Below are positions 18,137 to 27,073 of a stretch of DNA of 64,000 nucleotides, piece by piece; positions within the stretch are counted from its first letter, which is position 1; each line of letters begins with the position of its first letter. The stretch covers positions 248,001-312,000 of the forward strand of contig NZ_JAKCFB010000001.1 of assembly GCF_024198235.1 (NCBI RefSeq), read 5' to 3'. The position numbers and the translations under genes are program-made. This DNA comes from Myxococcus dinghuensis. GTDB lineage: Bacteria > Myxococcota > Myxococcia > Myxococcales > Myxococcaceae. Below the pieces are notes generated by a model. The model did not search any database. It saw only the letters and a list, made by a program, of their open reading frames with translations, and was not told the DNA's origin.

Positions 18137-19795
18137 ATGTCCGAGCTGCTGACCCGCGCCGAAGCGACGAACTACGCAGAGACCTCGCGTCATTCCGACG
18201 TGCTCGCCTTCGTGGACGAGCTGTGCCGCCGCACGAAGCTCGCCCGCCGTGTGGACTTCGGGGCGAGCGGCGAGGGCCAGCCCCTGGTGGCGCTCATCGT
18301 GAGCGACCGCAACTGCTTCACGCCGGAGCTGGCGCGCAAGCAGAAGAAGGTCGTCGTCATGGTGGAGGCGAACATCCACGCAGGGGAAGTAGAGGGCAAG
18401 GAGGCGCTGCTCGCGCTGGCGCGCGACCTGACGCTCACGAAGCTGGGGCACAGGCTGCTCGACAAGCTGTGCCTCGTGCTGGTCCCCAACTTCAACCCGG
18501 ACGGCAACGACCGCATCAGCCCCAACAACCGCAAGCTCAACCTGAAGAGCCTGGAGGGGCAGGTCAACCCCGCTGGCGGCGTGGGCACGCGCTACACGGG
18601 CGAGGGCTGGAACCTCAACCGCGACAACACCAAGCAGGAGGCGCCGGAGACGCGCGCCCTGGCGAAGCTGCACCAGGCCTGGTGGCCGGAGCTGTTCATC
18701 GACTGCCACACCACGGACGGCAGCATCCACGCCTTCGACCTCACCTTCGACACGTCGCACTCGAACGAGCCGCTGTTCCAGGAGCTGCGCGACTACAACC
18801 GCGCGATGCTGGAGCGCGTCTCCGAGGCGGTGAGCAAGCGCCACGGCTTCGACAGCTTCTGGTACGGCAACTACCGCGACGAGGACGTGCCCACCTCCGG
18901 CTGGCACACGTACCCCGCGCTGCCGCGCTTCGGCAGCCACTACCGGGGGCTGCTCGGGCGGCTGGACGTGCTGCTGGAGACCTACAGCTACATCGACTTC
19001 CCGCGCCGGTGCGCGGTGATGCGCGCCTGGCTCCTGGAGTTGATCCGCGAGGCGGCCCGCAGCGCGAAGGCGTTCCGCGCCGTCACCGAGGCGCAGCAGC
19101 GGGCCATCGTCGCGCGCGGGGAGACGCCGGACCCGCAGGTGCTGGTGGGCATCAACTACGGCGTGGCCACGCGCGACGCGCAGGGGGCGCTCTCCTTCGA
19201 GTACCCGGCGTACGCGAAGCCCGGCGACACCGCTCGCGTCATGGCGTACGACGAGAAGAGCATCCTGGAGCGGCGCTACCCGGGGAAGAAGCACCGCGTC
19301 TACCGCGTGCCGCACCACCGGACCTTCATCCCCACCCAGTCGGTGAGCACGCCCACCGCGTACCTGGCGCCGCCGGAGCTCGCCGCCCGGCTGGAGGGCC
19401 ATGGCATCCGGTTCGAGGTGCTCCCCAAGCCGCGCGCCTTCACGGTGGACAGCTACCGCGTGGCCCGGCGCGAGGAGACCTTCAGCCCGGACGTGGCCGC
19501 CAACGTCCCGCCCATCGGCGAGGCCGAGGTGCCGCTGAGCATGAAGCCCAAGCCCGTGCGCTTCGAGACGGTGCTGACGGTGTCGCCCGAGCGCATCACC
19601 CGGGAGTTCCCCCAGGGCACGCTGTACATCCCCACCGCGCAGCGCGCCGGCACGTTGGCGGTGTACCTGCTGGAGCCGGCCTCCGACGACGGGCTGTGCC
19701 GCTGGCAGTTCGTCGACAAGCTGGTGGACGTGGGCGGGTTGTATCCCGTCCACCGGGTGGTCAGCCCCGCCACCGCGCCGAAGAAGGCCGAGTAG
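18137..19795 (+). CDS. M14-family zinc carboxypeptidase
   Basis: A 552-residue metallocarboxypeptidase-like protein. The zinc ligands are visible as His81 and Glu84 (NIHAGEVEGKE) and His191 (FIDCHTTDG); the substrate-binding region PNFNPDGNDR and GWNLNRD follows the family pattern. The C-terminal ~250 residues form extra domains of unknown role. No signal peptide is seen at the chosen ATG (18137), so export is uncertain. The gene stands alone between yaiI (divergent) and the LytS-type kinase gene. The peptide or amide substrate is unknown. Confidence 0.92.
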   Translation: MSELLTRAEATNYAETSRHSDVLAFVDELCRRTKLARRVDFGASGEGQPLVALIVSDRNCFTPELARKQKKVVVMVEANIHAGEVEGKEALLALARDLTLTKLGHRLLDKLCLVLVPNFNPDGNDRISPNNRKLNLKSLEGQVNPAGGVGTRYTGEGWNLNRDNTKQEAPETRALAKLHQAWWPELFIDCHTTDGSIHAFDLTFDTSHSNEPLFQELRDYNRAMLERVSEAVSKRHGFDSFWYGNYRDEDVPTSGWHTYPALPRFGSHYRGLLGRLDVLLETYSYIDFPRRCAVMRAWLLELIREAARSAKAFRAVTEAQQRAIVARGETPDPQVLVGINYGVATRDAQGALSFEYPAYAKPGDTARVMAYDEKSILERRYPGKKHRVYRVPHHRTFIPTQSVSTPTAYLAPPELAARLEGHGIRFEVLPKPRAFTVDSYRVARREETFSPDVAANVPPIGEAEVPLSMKPKPVRFETVLTVSPERITREFPQGTLYIPTAQRAGTLAVYLLEPASDDGLCRWQFVDKLVDVGGLYPVHRVVSPATAPKKAE

Positions 19796-19807
19796 CACGG
19801 GGGCGCC

Positions 19808-19846
19808 GCCGGGCAGGGCGGGGGCTTCGGTTCGTCCCCGCCCGGC
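19808..19846 (+). terminator. Hairpin after the M14 peptidase gene
   Basis: Arms GCCGGG and CGGGG, interrupted by a CAGGG bulge, pair with CCCCG-CCCGGC, starting 13 nt after the stop codon. No T-tract follows, so this is a terminator candidate only. Confidence 0.4.
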
Positions 19847-19904
19847 ACCCGTTCGTCCCGGCTCGCATGGAAGGTGGCTGTCGGGCCCGCTAGCCTCGCT
19901 GGTC

Positions 19905-21029
19905 ATGCGTGAGCCGGAAGTGGTGCGTCCCGGAGAGGTGGAGCCCCTGCCGGCCTGGGCCGTCTGGTGGGGGGCGTTGGGGTGGTGGTGGGCGGATGCC
20001 CTCATCTCCGTGAGCCAGGTGCAGTTGCTCCAGCGCATCGGCGAGGCGGAGGTGTCCGGCGGGGAGCTGTGGCGCATGTCATTGGCCAGCTCGCTCCTGT
20101 GGGTGCCCATCACGGTGATGTGTGTGCGCCTGTCCGAGCGAGTGCCGCTGACGCGCGAGCGGTGGGCGCGCGCGCTGGGCTCCCACCTGGGGGCGCTCGT
20201 GCTCGTGGTGCTGGGGCGGGCGACGTTCGTCGTCCTCACGCAGGACCTCATCGGTTGGTACGAGCGCATGCCTCGGGTGCGCGAGGTGCTGGCGCAGAGC
20301 GTGGTCAACAACCTGCTGCCCTTCATCCTGCTGACGGCGGGAGCCCATGCGCTGGGGCTCGCGCGCCGCGCCCACGTCCGCCAGCGGCGCGCGGACCAGC
20401 TCCAGGCGCAGCTCGCCGAGGCCCGGCTCCAGGCGTTGTCCTCCCAACTGCGTCCCCACTTCCTCTTCAACGCCCTCAACGCGGTGGCGTCCCTGGTCCA
20501 CGTGGACCCGGACGCCGCCGAGCGGATGCTGGCGAGGCTGGGCGACCTGTTGCGACACAGCCTCGACTCGCAAGGCCGCCAGGAGGTGACGCTGCGCGAG
20601 GAGCTGGAGGCGCTGGCGCCCTATCTGGACATCGAGCGCACGCGCTTCGGTGCCCGGTTGAGCGTGGTGTGTCGTCTGTCGCCGGACGTCCTGGACGTGC
20701 GCGTCCCGTATCTCGCGTTGCAGCCGTTGGTGGAGAACGCCATCCGCCATGGGCTGGCGCCGCGGGCGGAGCCCGGGCGCATCGACATCTCCGCGGAGCG
20801 GGACGGGGACGCGCTCCGCCTGCGCGTGGAGGACGACGGCATCGGGCCTCCGCCTCAGCCGGCGGCCCTGGGACGGAGCGGCGGGGTGGGCCTGTCGAAT
20901 CTTCGCGCTCGCCTCGCGACGCTCCATGGCGCGCGGGCGAGTGTGGAGCTGCGTCCTGGTGTGTCCCGGGGAACGGTGGTGGAGGTGCGCGTGCCGTTCG
21001 ACGTGCCGCCCGGGCCGGTGCCGGCATGA
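19905..21029 (+). CDS. LytS/YehU-type sensor histidine kinase
   Basis: A 374-residue membrane histidine kinase. About four hydrophobic helices occupy residues 18-155, followed by the His_kinase domain with phospho-acceptor His185 in LRPHFLFNALN. The ATPase domain (about residues 260-370) has LQPLVENAIRHG, VEDDGIGPP and GVGLSNLRARL. There is no periplasmic sensor loop of note, so the signal is probably sensed in the membrane. The LytTR response regulator starts 73 bp downstream on the same strand, making a standard LytS/LytTR two-component pair. The signal and targets are unknown. Confidence 0.93.
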   Translation: MREPEVVRPGEVEPLPAWAVWWGALGWWWADALISVSQVQLLQRIGEAEVSGGELWRMSLASSLLWVPITVMCVRLSERVPLTRERWARALGSHLGALVLVVLGRATFVVLTQDLIGWYERMPRVREVLAQSVVNNLLPFILLTAGAHALGLARRAHVRQRRADQLQAQLAEARLQALSSQLRPHFLFNALNAVASLVHVDPDAAERMLARLGDLLRHSLDSQGRQEVTLREELEALAPYLDIERTRFGARLSVVCRLSPDVLDVRVPYLALQPLVENAIRHGLAPRAEPGRIDISAERDGDALRLRVEDDGIGPPPQPAALGRSGGVGLSNLRARLATLHGARASVELRPGVSRGTVVEVRVPFDVPPGPVPA

Positions 21030-21102
21030 GCGCGGCGGCGTGGCTCGCGCGAAGGCTGGCGTCGCGTGGGGGGGCCGGGACAGGGCGGATGAAGGGGGAG
21101 AC

Positions 21103-21906
21103 ATGAGGGGTGGGGCGTCGCCTCTGCGCGTGGTGGTGGTGGATGACGAGCCACTGGCGCTGGCGCGGCTGCGCGCCCTGGTGGGGGCGGAGCAGGACGT
21201 GGAGGTGGTGGGCGAGGCCTCCAATGGGGCGGACGCCGTGCGCGTGGTGCTCGCGTCCAAGCCGGACGTGTTGATGCTGGACGTGGAGATGCCGGCGGGA
21301 GACGGCTTCGAGGTGTTGCGCGCGCTCCCCGCCGAGGTGCTGCCGGTGGTCGTCTTCGTCACGGCCTGGCAGCAGCATGCCGTGCGCGCGTTCGAGGCGC
21401 AGGCGCTGGACTTCCTGCTCAAACCCTACGATCGAGAGCGCTTCCGCGCGGCGCTCGGTCGCGCCCGGGAGCAGGTGCGCCTGCTGCGACGGGGTGGGTC
21501 CTCCGCGCGACAGGAGGCATTGCTCTCCGGACTCGCGATGGCGGAGGCGCCGTTGCGGCGACTGCCCGTCAAGGAGGATGGTCGCATCCGCTTCATCGAC
21601 TGCGCCGCCATCACCCACATCGAGGCCGAGGCGAACTACGCGCGGGTCCACACCGCGGGCTCGCAGCACGTGCTCCGCGAGACGTTGACACGACTGGAGG
21701 AGCGACTCGACGCGCGCCGCTTCCTGCGTGTCCACCGCTCCGTGCTCGTCAACGTGGACCAGGTACGCGAGGCGGAGCCGCTCACGCAGGGCGAGTACCT
21801 GCTGGTCGTGGGCACGGCGGGCACGGCGGTGCGCACCGGGCGCAGCCACCGCGCCCGTGTGGAGGCCGCGTTGGGGCTGGGCACGGACGTCCCGACGTCG
21901 CGCTGA
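21103..21906 (+). CDS. LytTR-family response regulator
   Basis: A 267-residue regulator. The receiver domain (about residues 8-125) has the acidic pair in VVVDDEP, phospho-acceptor Asp60 (VLMLDVEMP), a Thr in FVTAW and Lys in LLKPYD. The LytTR DNA-binding domain (about 155-260) has RFIDCAAITHIEAEANYARVHT and FLRVHRSVLVNVDQV. The ATG at 21103 follows GAAGGGGGAGAC. It is the partner of the upstream LytS-type kinase. LytTR proteins bind pairs of short direct repeats; I did not identify such a pair with confidence. Confidence 0.94.
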   Translation: MRGGASPLRVVVVDDEPLALARLRALVGAEQDVEVVGEASNGADAVRVVLASKPDVLMLDVEMPAGDGFEVLRALPAEVLPVVVFVTAWQQHAVRAFEAQALDFLLKPYDRERFRAALGRAREQVRLLRRGGSSARQEALLSGLAMAEAPLRRLPVKEDGRIRFIDCAAITHIEAEANYARVHTAGSQHVLRETLTRLEERLDARRFLRVHRSVLVNVDQVREAEPLTQGEYLLVVGTAGTAVRTGRSHRARVEAALGLGTDVPTSR

Positions 21907-22202
21907 GGGGCAGTCCCACGCAGCGCACGTGCCTCGCCAGGGACCCGCGTGGGGGCTTCGCGCCGGGAGCCGTCCGCACGCCCCGGGGGGCGTCTCCGTC
22001 TGGGGGGCTTCAGCCTCGCTCGAAGGGCCACCACGCCCGACACCGTCGTGAAGACGAGCGCCGTCCCCACGCCTCGTCGGTCTGTCCCCGTCGCGACGCG
22101 CTTCATCCCCGCTTCACGGACAAGCACGGTCGCGCGGGCGTACCTCTGGATGCATGACGGACGCGAGCCCGGCTCGCCCCGTCACATCCCGAGGAGACCG
22201 TC

Positions 22203-23123
22203 ATGTCATCGTCGCTTCGCCGCATCTCCGCAGTGCTCGCCGCGCTCGTCGTGTCCCTGGCGACGTCCGCGTCCGCCTCTGCTCCCCGCACGCCCGAAGT
22301 CTTCGCGCCAGGCTTCGTCTCGCTCCCGGACCAGGAGGAGTACCGCATCGCCTTCACGCCCGATGGACGCACGGCCTACTGGGGCGTGAGCCTCGACTTC
22401 TTCCCCATCTCCCGGCAGTCCACCATCGTCTTCTCCGAGTTCCGCGACGGACGCTGGAGCGAGCCTCGCGTGGCGCCCTTTTCCGGTGTGCACTCGGACA
22501 TCGACCCCTTCATCTCCCCGGATGGTCGCCGGCTCTACTTCTCCTCCATCCGCCCCGTGGACGGTGTGGCCCGAGAGGACGTGGAGCTGTGGGTGGTCGA
22601 GCGTCGACGGGACGGAGGCTGGGGCACGCCCCGTCACCTGGGCGCGGCCGTGAACAGCTCGGCGGACGAGCTGTATCCGAGCGTGGACGCGGCCGGCACG
22701 CTGTACTTCGGCTCGGACCGGGATGGGGGCTACGGAGGTTGGGACCTCTACCGCGCCTTCCTCCGTCCGGATGGCTCCTACGGCCCCGCGGAGAACCTGG
22801 GCCCGGCCATCAACACCGAGTACTGGGAGTTCAACCCCCACGTCCTGCCGGATGGCGACACGCTGCTCTTCGCGTCCATCGACCGCCCGGATGGCTTCGG
22901 CTCCGGTGACCTCTACGTCGCGTCGCGCACCTGGCGCGGATGGCAGCCGGCTCGCAACCTGGGCCCGACCGTGAACACCGCGCTGGACGAGTACCACCCC
23001 GTCCTCTCGCCCGACCACGACACGCTGTACTTCATCCGCCACCAGTACGAGCCGTTCCTGCCCGGGGAGATGTTCCACGTGCGCGCCGGCCGCCTCCTGG
23101 CGGAGTGTGGCGTGGGGCGCTGA
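22203..23123 (+). CDS. TolB-like/PD40 beta-propeller protein, exported
   Basis: A 306-residue secreted protein. A signal peptide covers residues 1-26 (LAALVVSLATSASASA, cleavage after ASA). The mature part is a set of PD40/WD40-like blades: AFTPDGRTAYW, PFISPDGRRLYFSS, PSVDAAGTLYFGSDR, PHVLPDGDTLLFAS and PVLSPDHDTLYF, with the repeated PDG turn typical of TolB-type propellers. Such proteins usually act as periplasmic scaffolds or are linked to OmpA-like domains; none is fused here. GAGGAGACCGTC precedes the ATG. Function is unknown beyond the fold. Confidence 0.85.
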   Translation: MSSSLRRISAVLAALVVSLATSASASAPRTPEVFAPGFVSLPDQEEYRIAFTPDGRTAYWGVSLDFFPISRQSTIVFSEFRDGRWSEPRVAPFSGVHSDIDPFISPDGRRLYFSSIRPVDGVAREDVELWVVERRRDGGWGTPRHLGAAVNSSADELYPSVDAAGTLYFGSDRDGGYGGWDLYRAFLRPDGSYGPAENLGPAINTEYWEFNPHVLPDGDTLLFASIDRPDGFGSGDLYVASRTWRGWQPARNLGPTVNTALDEYHPVLSPDHDTLYFIRHQYEPFLPGEMFHVRAGRLLAECGVGR

Positions 23124-23261
23124 GCCCGGTCGCAGTGGGCGTCCGGTGGAGAAGTTGGGGGACCGACAGGTCGTGGCCCCCGACGCCGCCTGCCCGCATG
23201 GCCTGGGGACGGGCGTGTGACGGTGGCGGGCGCGCGTGGCGGTCTATACTGCGCGCCCACC

Positions 23262-24623
23262 ATGACGGCGGATTCCCTGAAGACCCAGCTCCGGCGCACG
23301 CTGCGGCGTGACTTGTGGCTCACGCTCGCGCCCGCGATTCTCCTCGTGGGCATCGCGTTCACCGCGACCTTCTACTTCATCAAGCCCGCGCCGCCGAAGA
23401 CGGTGGTGCTGGCGCTGTCCCCGGACGAGGGCGGCTTCCGCTACTACGCGCGCAAGTACCAGGACTTCCTCAAGAAGCACGGCATCGTCCTGGAGCTGCG
23501 CAACACGTCGGGGTCCCTGGCCAACGTGGAGTTGCTGGCCGACGAGTCCTCGGGCGTGGACGTGGCCTTCGTGCAGAGCGGGACGGCGGCGGGGGACAAG
23601 GCCCAGAACGTGGTGTCGCTCGGCAGCCTGTCGTACGTGCCGCTGTGGGTCTTCTACCGGGGCGACGTCATCGACGACGTCCGGGCGCTGAAGGGGCGGC
23701 GCGTCGCCGTGGGGCCCGAGGGGAGCGGCACCCGCTCGCTCGCGCTCACGCTCCTCAAGGCCAACAACGCGGACGCGGCGCCCACGGAGCTGCTCCCCCT
23801 GGAGCGGGACGCGGCCATCGAGCAGCTCAAGCAGGGGACGCTCGACGCCATCTTCCTCATCTCGCCCGCGGAGTCCCCCGCCATCAAGAAGCTGGCGGCG
23901 GTGCCGGGCATCCGGCTCTTGAGCTTCACGCGGGGCGAGGCGTACGCGCGCCGCTTCACGTACCTGTCCCGGAAGGTGGTGCCTCGGGGCGTGTTCGACC
24001 TGGCGGCGGACGTCCCGGAGCAGGACGTGGTGGTGCTCGCGCCCACGGCGAACCTGGTGGCGCGCGACTCGCTGCATCCGGCGCTCGCGTATCTGCTGAT
24101 GCGCGCGGCCAGCGAGGTCCACGGCAACGCGGGCCTGCTCGATGGGGCCGGCGAGTTCCCCGCGCCCCGGGAGACGGGCTTCCCCCTGAGCAGCGAGGCG
24201 CGGCGCTACTACGACGCCGGGGTCCCGCTGCTCCAACGCTACCTGCCGTTCTGGGCCGCCAACCTGGTGGACCGCCTGTGGGTGATGCTGGTGCCCATCA
24301 TCGCCGTGGTCGTCCCGCTCTTCCGCGCGGTGCCCGCGCTGTACCAGTGGCGCATCCGCTCGCGCATCGTCCGTTGGTACGCGCGGCTGAAGGAGATTGA
24401 AATCCAGCTCGACGAGAACCCCGGGCCGCAGATGCTCGAGGACATGCTGCGGCGGCTCGAGGAGGCGGAGCGCGAGGTCAACCGCATCCCCATGCCGCTG
24501 GCCTACGCGGAGAACCTCTACTTCTTCCGCGAGCACATCGACATCGTCCGCCGGCGACTCGTCCGACGCTTGTCGGGTGGGACGGAGAACCGCGAGGGGC
24601 ACGCTCAACACGCGAGCGCCTGA
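23262..24623 (+). CDS. TAXI-family TRAP-type solute-binding protein with two membrane anchors
   Basis: A 453-residue protein. A membrane helix (about residues 17-38) precedes a TAXI-type periplasmic binding domain (about 45-310) with LSPDEGGFRYYARKYQDFL, VDVAFVQSGTA, LKGRRVAVGPEGSGTRSLAL and TLDAIFLIS. A second helix (about 330-350, LWVMLVPIIAVVVPLFRA) leads to a charged, helical cytoplasmic tail. Ordinary TAXI receptors are soluble partners of a TRAP 4TM-12TM permease; no permease gene is present here. The tethered form may instead sense a ligand. The 3' end overlaps the convergent sigma-factor gene by 19 bp. Confidence 0.88.
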   Translation: MTADSLKTQLRRTLRRDLWLTLAPAILLVGIAFTATFYFIKPAPPKTVVLALSPDEGGFRYYARKYQDFLKKHGIVLELRNTSGSLANVELLADESSGVDVAFVQSGTAAGDKAQNVVSLGSLSYVPLWVFYRGDVIDDVRALKGRRVAVGPEGSGTRSLALTLLKANNADAAPTELLPLERDAAIEQLKQGTLDAIFLISPAESPAIKKLAAVPGIRLLSFTRGEAYARRFTYLSRKVVPRGVFDLAADVPEQDVVVLAPTANLVARDSLHPALAYLLMRAASEVHGNAGLLDGAGEFPAPRETGFPLSSEARRYYDAGVPLLQRYLPFWAANLVDRLWVMLVPIIAVVVPLFRAVPALYQWRIRSRIVRWYARLKEIEIQLDENPGPQMLEDMLRRLEEAEREVNRIPMPLAYAENLYFFREHIDIVRRRLVRRLSGGTENREGHAQHASA

Positions 24624-25189
24624 CCTCGCGAGCGCCGCCGGGGCTCCGGTGCGCCCAGCGCGCGCCGGAGCAACTGGGTGGCGCGCATCAGCCTGCGGCG
24701 GGTGTTGACGTGGGAGAGGCCCAGCTCCCGGGCCAGGCTCCGGCCGTCCAGGTCGCGTTCGAGGCGCAGCCGGCACACCACCTTCAAAGGCTCCGGCAGT
24801 CGCGCGACGTGGCCACTCAACAGCCGCGTCTGCTCTCGCGCCAGGACCTCCTGCTCCGGTGAAGGCGCGTGGGGCTCGGCGTCCCGACCCTCCACGGTCA
24901 TGTGCGGCCCGGCCTCGCGGAGCCCTTCGTGGCGCGAGCGGTGGCGGTGCTGGTCCACGCAGGCGTGGAGGAGGATGCGCTGCAGCCATGCCTCCGGGTC
25001 GCGCAGGGTGGCGCGTGCGCGGGCGAAGGACTCGGCGGCCCTCAGGAGGGTCGTGCCCAGCGCCTCCTCGGCGTCGCTCCGGTGGCCGTGCATGTGGCGC
25101 AGGCTCCGGACGCGCAGCCGCGGTTGGTGCTCGAGCCACAGCGTCCAGAAGGCGGAAGGGGGCAGGTCGACGAGGGGCTTGGTGCTCAC
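24605..25189 (-). CDS. ECF-type sigma-70 family RNA polymerase sigma factor
   Basis: A 194-residue sigma factor with region 2 at about residues 15-85 (FWTLWLEHQPRLRVRSLRHM...DAEEALGTTLLRA...DPEAWLQRILLHACVD) and region 4 at about 125-185 (LPEPLKVVCRLRLERDLDGRSLARELGLSHVNTRRRL). There is no in-frame ATG before region 2, so a GTG at 25189 is proposed; its ribosome site (GGGACGGGGC) is only fair. No anti-sigma gene is adjacent. A palindromic operator cluster lies 83-111 bp upstream. It is divergent from the sigma-54 activator gene and overlaps the convergent TAXI gene by 19 bp. Confidence 0.82.
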   Translation of the reverse strand: MSTKPLVDLPPSAFWTLWLEHQPRLRVRSLRHMHGHRSDAEEALGTTLLRAAESFARARATLRDPEAWLQRILLHACVDQHRHRSRHEGLREAGPHMTVEGRDAEPHAPSPEQEVLAREQTRLLSGHVARLPEPLKVVCRLRLERDLDGRSLARELGLSHVNTRRRLMRATQLLRRALGAPEPRRRSRGQALAC

Positions 25190-25271
25190 GCCCCGTCCCG
25201 AGAGCAACGCCCATGCCCGTGAATTCCCCTGCGCGGACGCGGTCTTCGGTGTGGCGGGCCGTGTCCGCTGG

Positions 25272-25300
25272 CATGTCAGTGTCACACGCTGACATGTCAG
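25272..25300. promoter_or_regulatory. Palindromic operator cluster between sigma factor and sigma-54 activator
   Basis: CATGTCAG, 9 nt, then CTGACATGTCAG: the outer 8-mers form a perfect inverted repeat, and the second element is itself a perfect 12-bp palindrome. This gives three TGTCAG half-sites in 29 bp. It lies between the divergent starts at 25189 and 25407. It could bind a dimeric repressor or be an upstream activating site for the adjacent sigma-54 activator. Confidence 0.6.
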
Positions 25301-25406
25301 CGCGGACCCGCCCGTGACGCGCTCGTGAGGAGGGGAGGACGCGTCGCGCGCCTGGGTTCGTGTACCCTGTGGGGACAACCCGGGTGGTGGGTCCGGGGGC
25401 CCCCTC

Positions 25407-26984
25407 ATGAAGCACAGACCTCTCGACGATGTCTCCACTGCCAGCCCTCGGAGGCAGGGTGGCGAGAGCCAGGCGGCGGTGTTCGTGCCGGCCCTGACCA
25501 TCGTCTCGCACCCGCTCGCCTCGAGGGTCGGGGAGCGCCTCGTGCTCGACGCGCTCCCGCGCGGGCGGGAGGTGGCGGTGTCGCGCAACGCCCCGCTCTT
25601 CACGCAGGTCGGAGAGGCGGTGGGGCGCCCGTTGGGAGACCCGTTCGTCAGCCGCAAGCCGCTGCGCTTCCAGGCGCGCTCGGATGGGGGCGTGCGGCTG
25701 GAGGGCGACCCGGACGGGACGCGCGTGGTGGCCGGAGGCATGGCGGGGGTGAGCTGGGAGTTCCGACCGGAGGCCCTGGCCGCCGGCGTGTCGCTGGAGC
25801 TGGCCGGGCGCGTCGTCCTGTGGCTGCACCGCGTGGCCCAGGACGACCTGGGGACGACCGACACGCTGGGGATGGTGGGGCAGGGGCCCGCGCTGAACCG
25901 GGTGCGCACGCGGGTGCGTCAGGTGGCCGACCTGGAGGTCCCGGTGCTCATCCGGGGCGAGACGGGTACGGGCAAGGAGCTGGTGGCGCGTGCCCTCCAC
26001 CTGCACGGCCCCCGGCGTGACGGCCCGTTCGTCAGCGTGAACCTGGGCACGCTCGCCCGGGAGCTGGCCTCCGCGGAGCTCTTCGGCGTGCAGCGGGGCG
26101 CGTACACGGGCGCGTCGCGCAGCAGGGAGGGCTTCTTCCGCGCGGCCCAGGGCGGCACCCTCTTCCTGGACGAGGTGGGCGAGGCGTCCTCCGAGGTGCA
26201 GGTGGCCCTCCTGCGGGTCCTGGAGACGGGCGAGGTGTTCCCCGTGGGGGCCCACGCGCCCATCGCCACGGACGTGCGCCTGGTCGCGGCGACGGACGCG
26301 CCCTTGGAGGAGCTCATCGCGCAGGGACGCTTCCGCGCGCCGCTGTTGCACCGGCTCTCCGGCTACTCCATCCACATGCCGCCGCTGCGCGAGCGCCGAG
26401 AGGACCTCCTGCTGCTGTTCCACCACTTCGCGCGTCGGGAGCTGGAGGCGCTCGGCGAGGCGGGGCGGTTGTCTCCCGAGGACCCGTACGCGGAGCCGTG
26501 GCTCCCCGCCGCGCTGGCGACGCGCCTGCTGTGCCACGAGTGGTCGGGCAACGTCCGCCAGCTCCGCAACGTGGCCCGACAGCTCGTCATCAGCGGCCGG
26601 GGTCAACCCCGGCTCCAGGCGGATGCGGCGTTGGAGGCGGGGCTCACGCCGGGACGGGAGGTGGGCCTGGCCACGCTGGTGTCATCGTCGCGCAGGCGTC
26701 CCTCGGAGGTGACGGAGGCGGAGCTGCTGTCCGCGCTGCGCGAGTGTTCGTGGGACTTGAAGGCCACGGCGGAGCGGTTGGGCATCACCCGGGCGTCGCT
26801 CTACAACCTGGTCGACCGGAGCCCCGACATCCGCACGGTGAGGGACCTGGGGGCGGAGGAGATCACCCGTTGCTTCCACGCCTGCGGTGGCGACCTCGAC
26901 GCCATGGTCCGGCGGCTGGAGGTGTCGCGGCGCGCGCTCCAGCGCCGGGTGCGCGAGCTGGGGTTGGAGGCCCACGACTCGTGA
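25407..26984 (+). CDS. Sigma-54-dependent activator with FHA-like N-terminus and two Fis-type HTHs
   Basis: A 525-residue enhancer-binding protein. Residues ~25-145 look like an FHA domain (VAVSRNAPLF, DPFVSRKPLRF, ending in AGRVVLWLHRV), which reads phosphothreonine made by Ser/Thr kinases. The AAA+ domain (about 155-405) has Walker A GETGTGKE (184-191), the sigma-54 contact loop as GAYTGA (231-236), Walker B GGTLFLDEVGE and the ATDAPLEELI/FRAPLLHRLSGY segments. Two Fis-like helix-turn-helices follow, about 430-470 (LKATAERLGITRASLYNLV) and 485-520 (LDAMVRRLEVSRRALQRRV). The tandem HTH is unusual. The ATG at 25407 is the first plausible start. A kinase-TPR gene lies 0.6 kb downstream. Confidence 0.92.
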   Translation: MKHRPLDDVSTASPRRQGGESQAAVFVPALTIVSHPLASRVGERLVLDALPRGREVAVSRNAPLFTQVGEAVGRPLGDPFVSRKPLRFQARSDGGVRLEGDPDGTRVVAGGMAGVSWEFRPEALAAGVSLELAGRVVLWLHRVAQDDLGTTDTLGMVGQGPALNRVRTRVRQVADLEVPVLIRGETGTGKELVARALHLHGPRRDGPFVSVNLGTLARELASAELFGVQRGAYTGASRSREGFFRAAQGGTLFLDEVGEASSEVQVALLRVLETGEVFPVGAHAPIATDVRLVAATDAPLEELIAQGRFRAPLLHRLSGYSIHMPPLRERREDLLLLFHHFARRELEALGEAGRLSPEDPYAEPWLPAALATRLLCHEWSGNVRQLRNVARQLVISGRGQPRLQADAALEAGLTPGREVGLATLVSSSRRRPSEVTEAELLSALRECSWDLKATAERLGITRASLYNLVDRSPDIRTVRDLGAEEITRCFHACGGDLDAMVRRLEVSRRALQRRVRELGLEAHDS

Positions 26985-27073
26985 GTCGAGAGGGCGTGGC
27001 ATGCTTCCTCCCGCCGGGTCGTCCGGGCCGACGAACCGCTCCGAGCGCCGGCCGACGGGAGGGTCACACCGCG

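Noticed and set aside
21978..21993. ACGCCC-CGGG-GGGCGT hairpin after the LytTR gene as a terminator
   Set aside because: Only six pairs, no T-tract, and similar G/C hairpins occur by chance throughout this DNA.
26097..26114. GAYTGA instead of GAFTGA as a sign of an inactive sigma-54 activator
   Set aside because: Tyr at this position is a common natural variant, and Walker A and B are intact, so the protein is probably functional.
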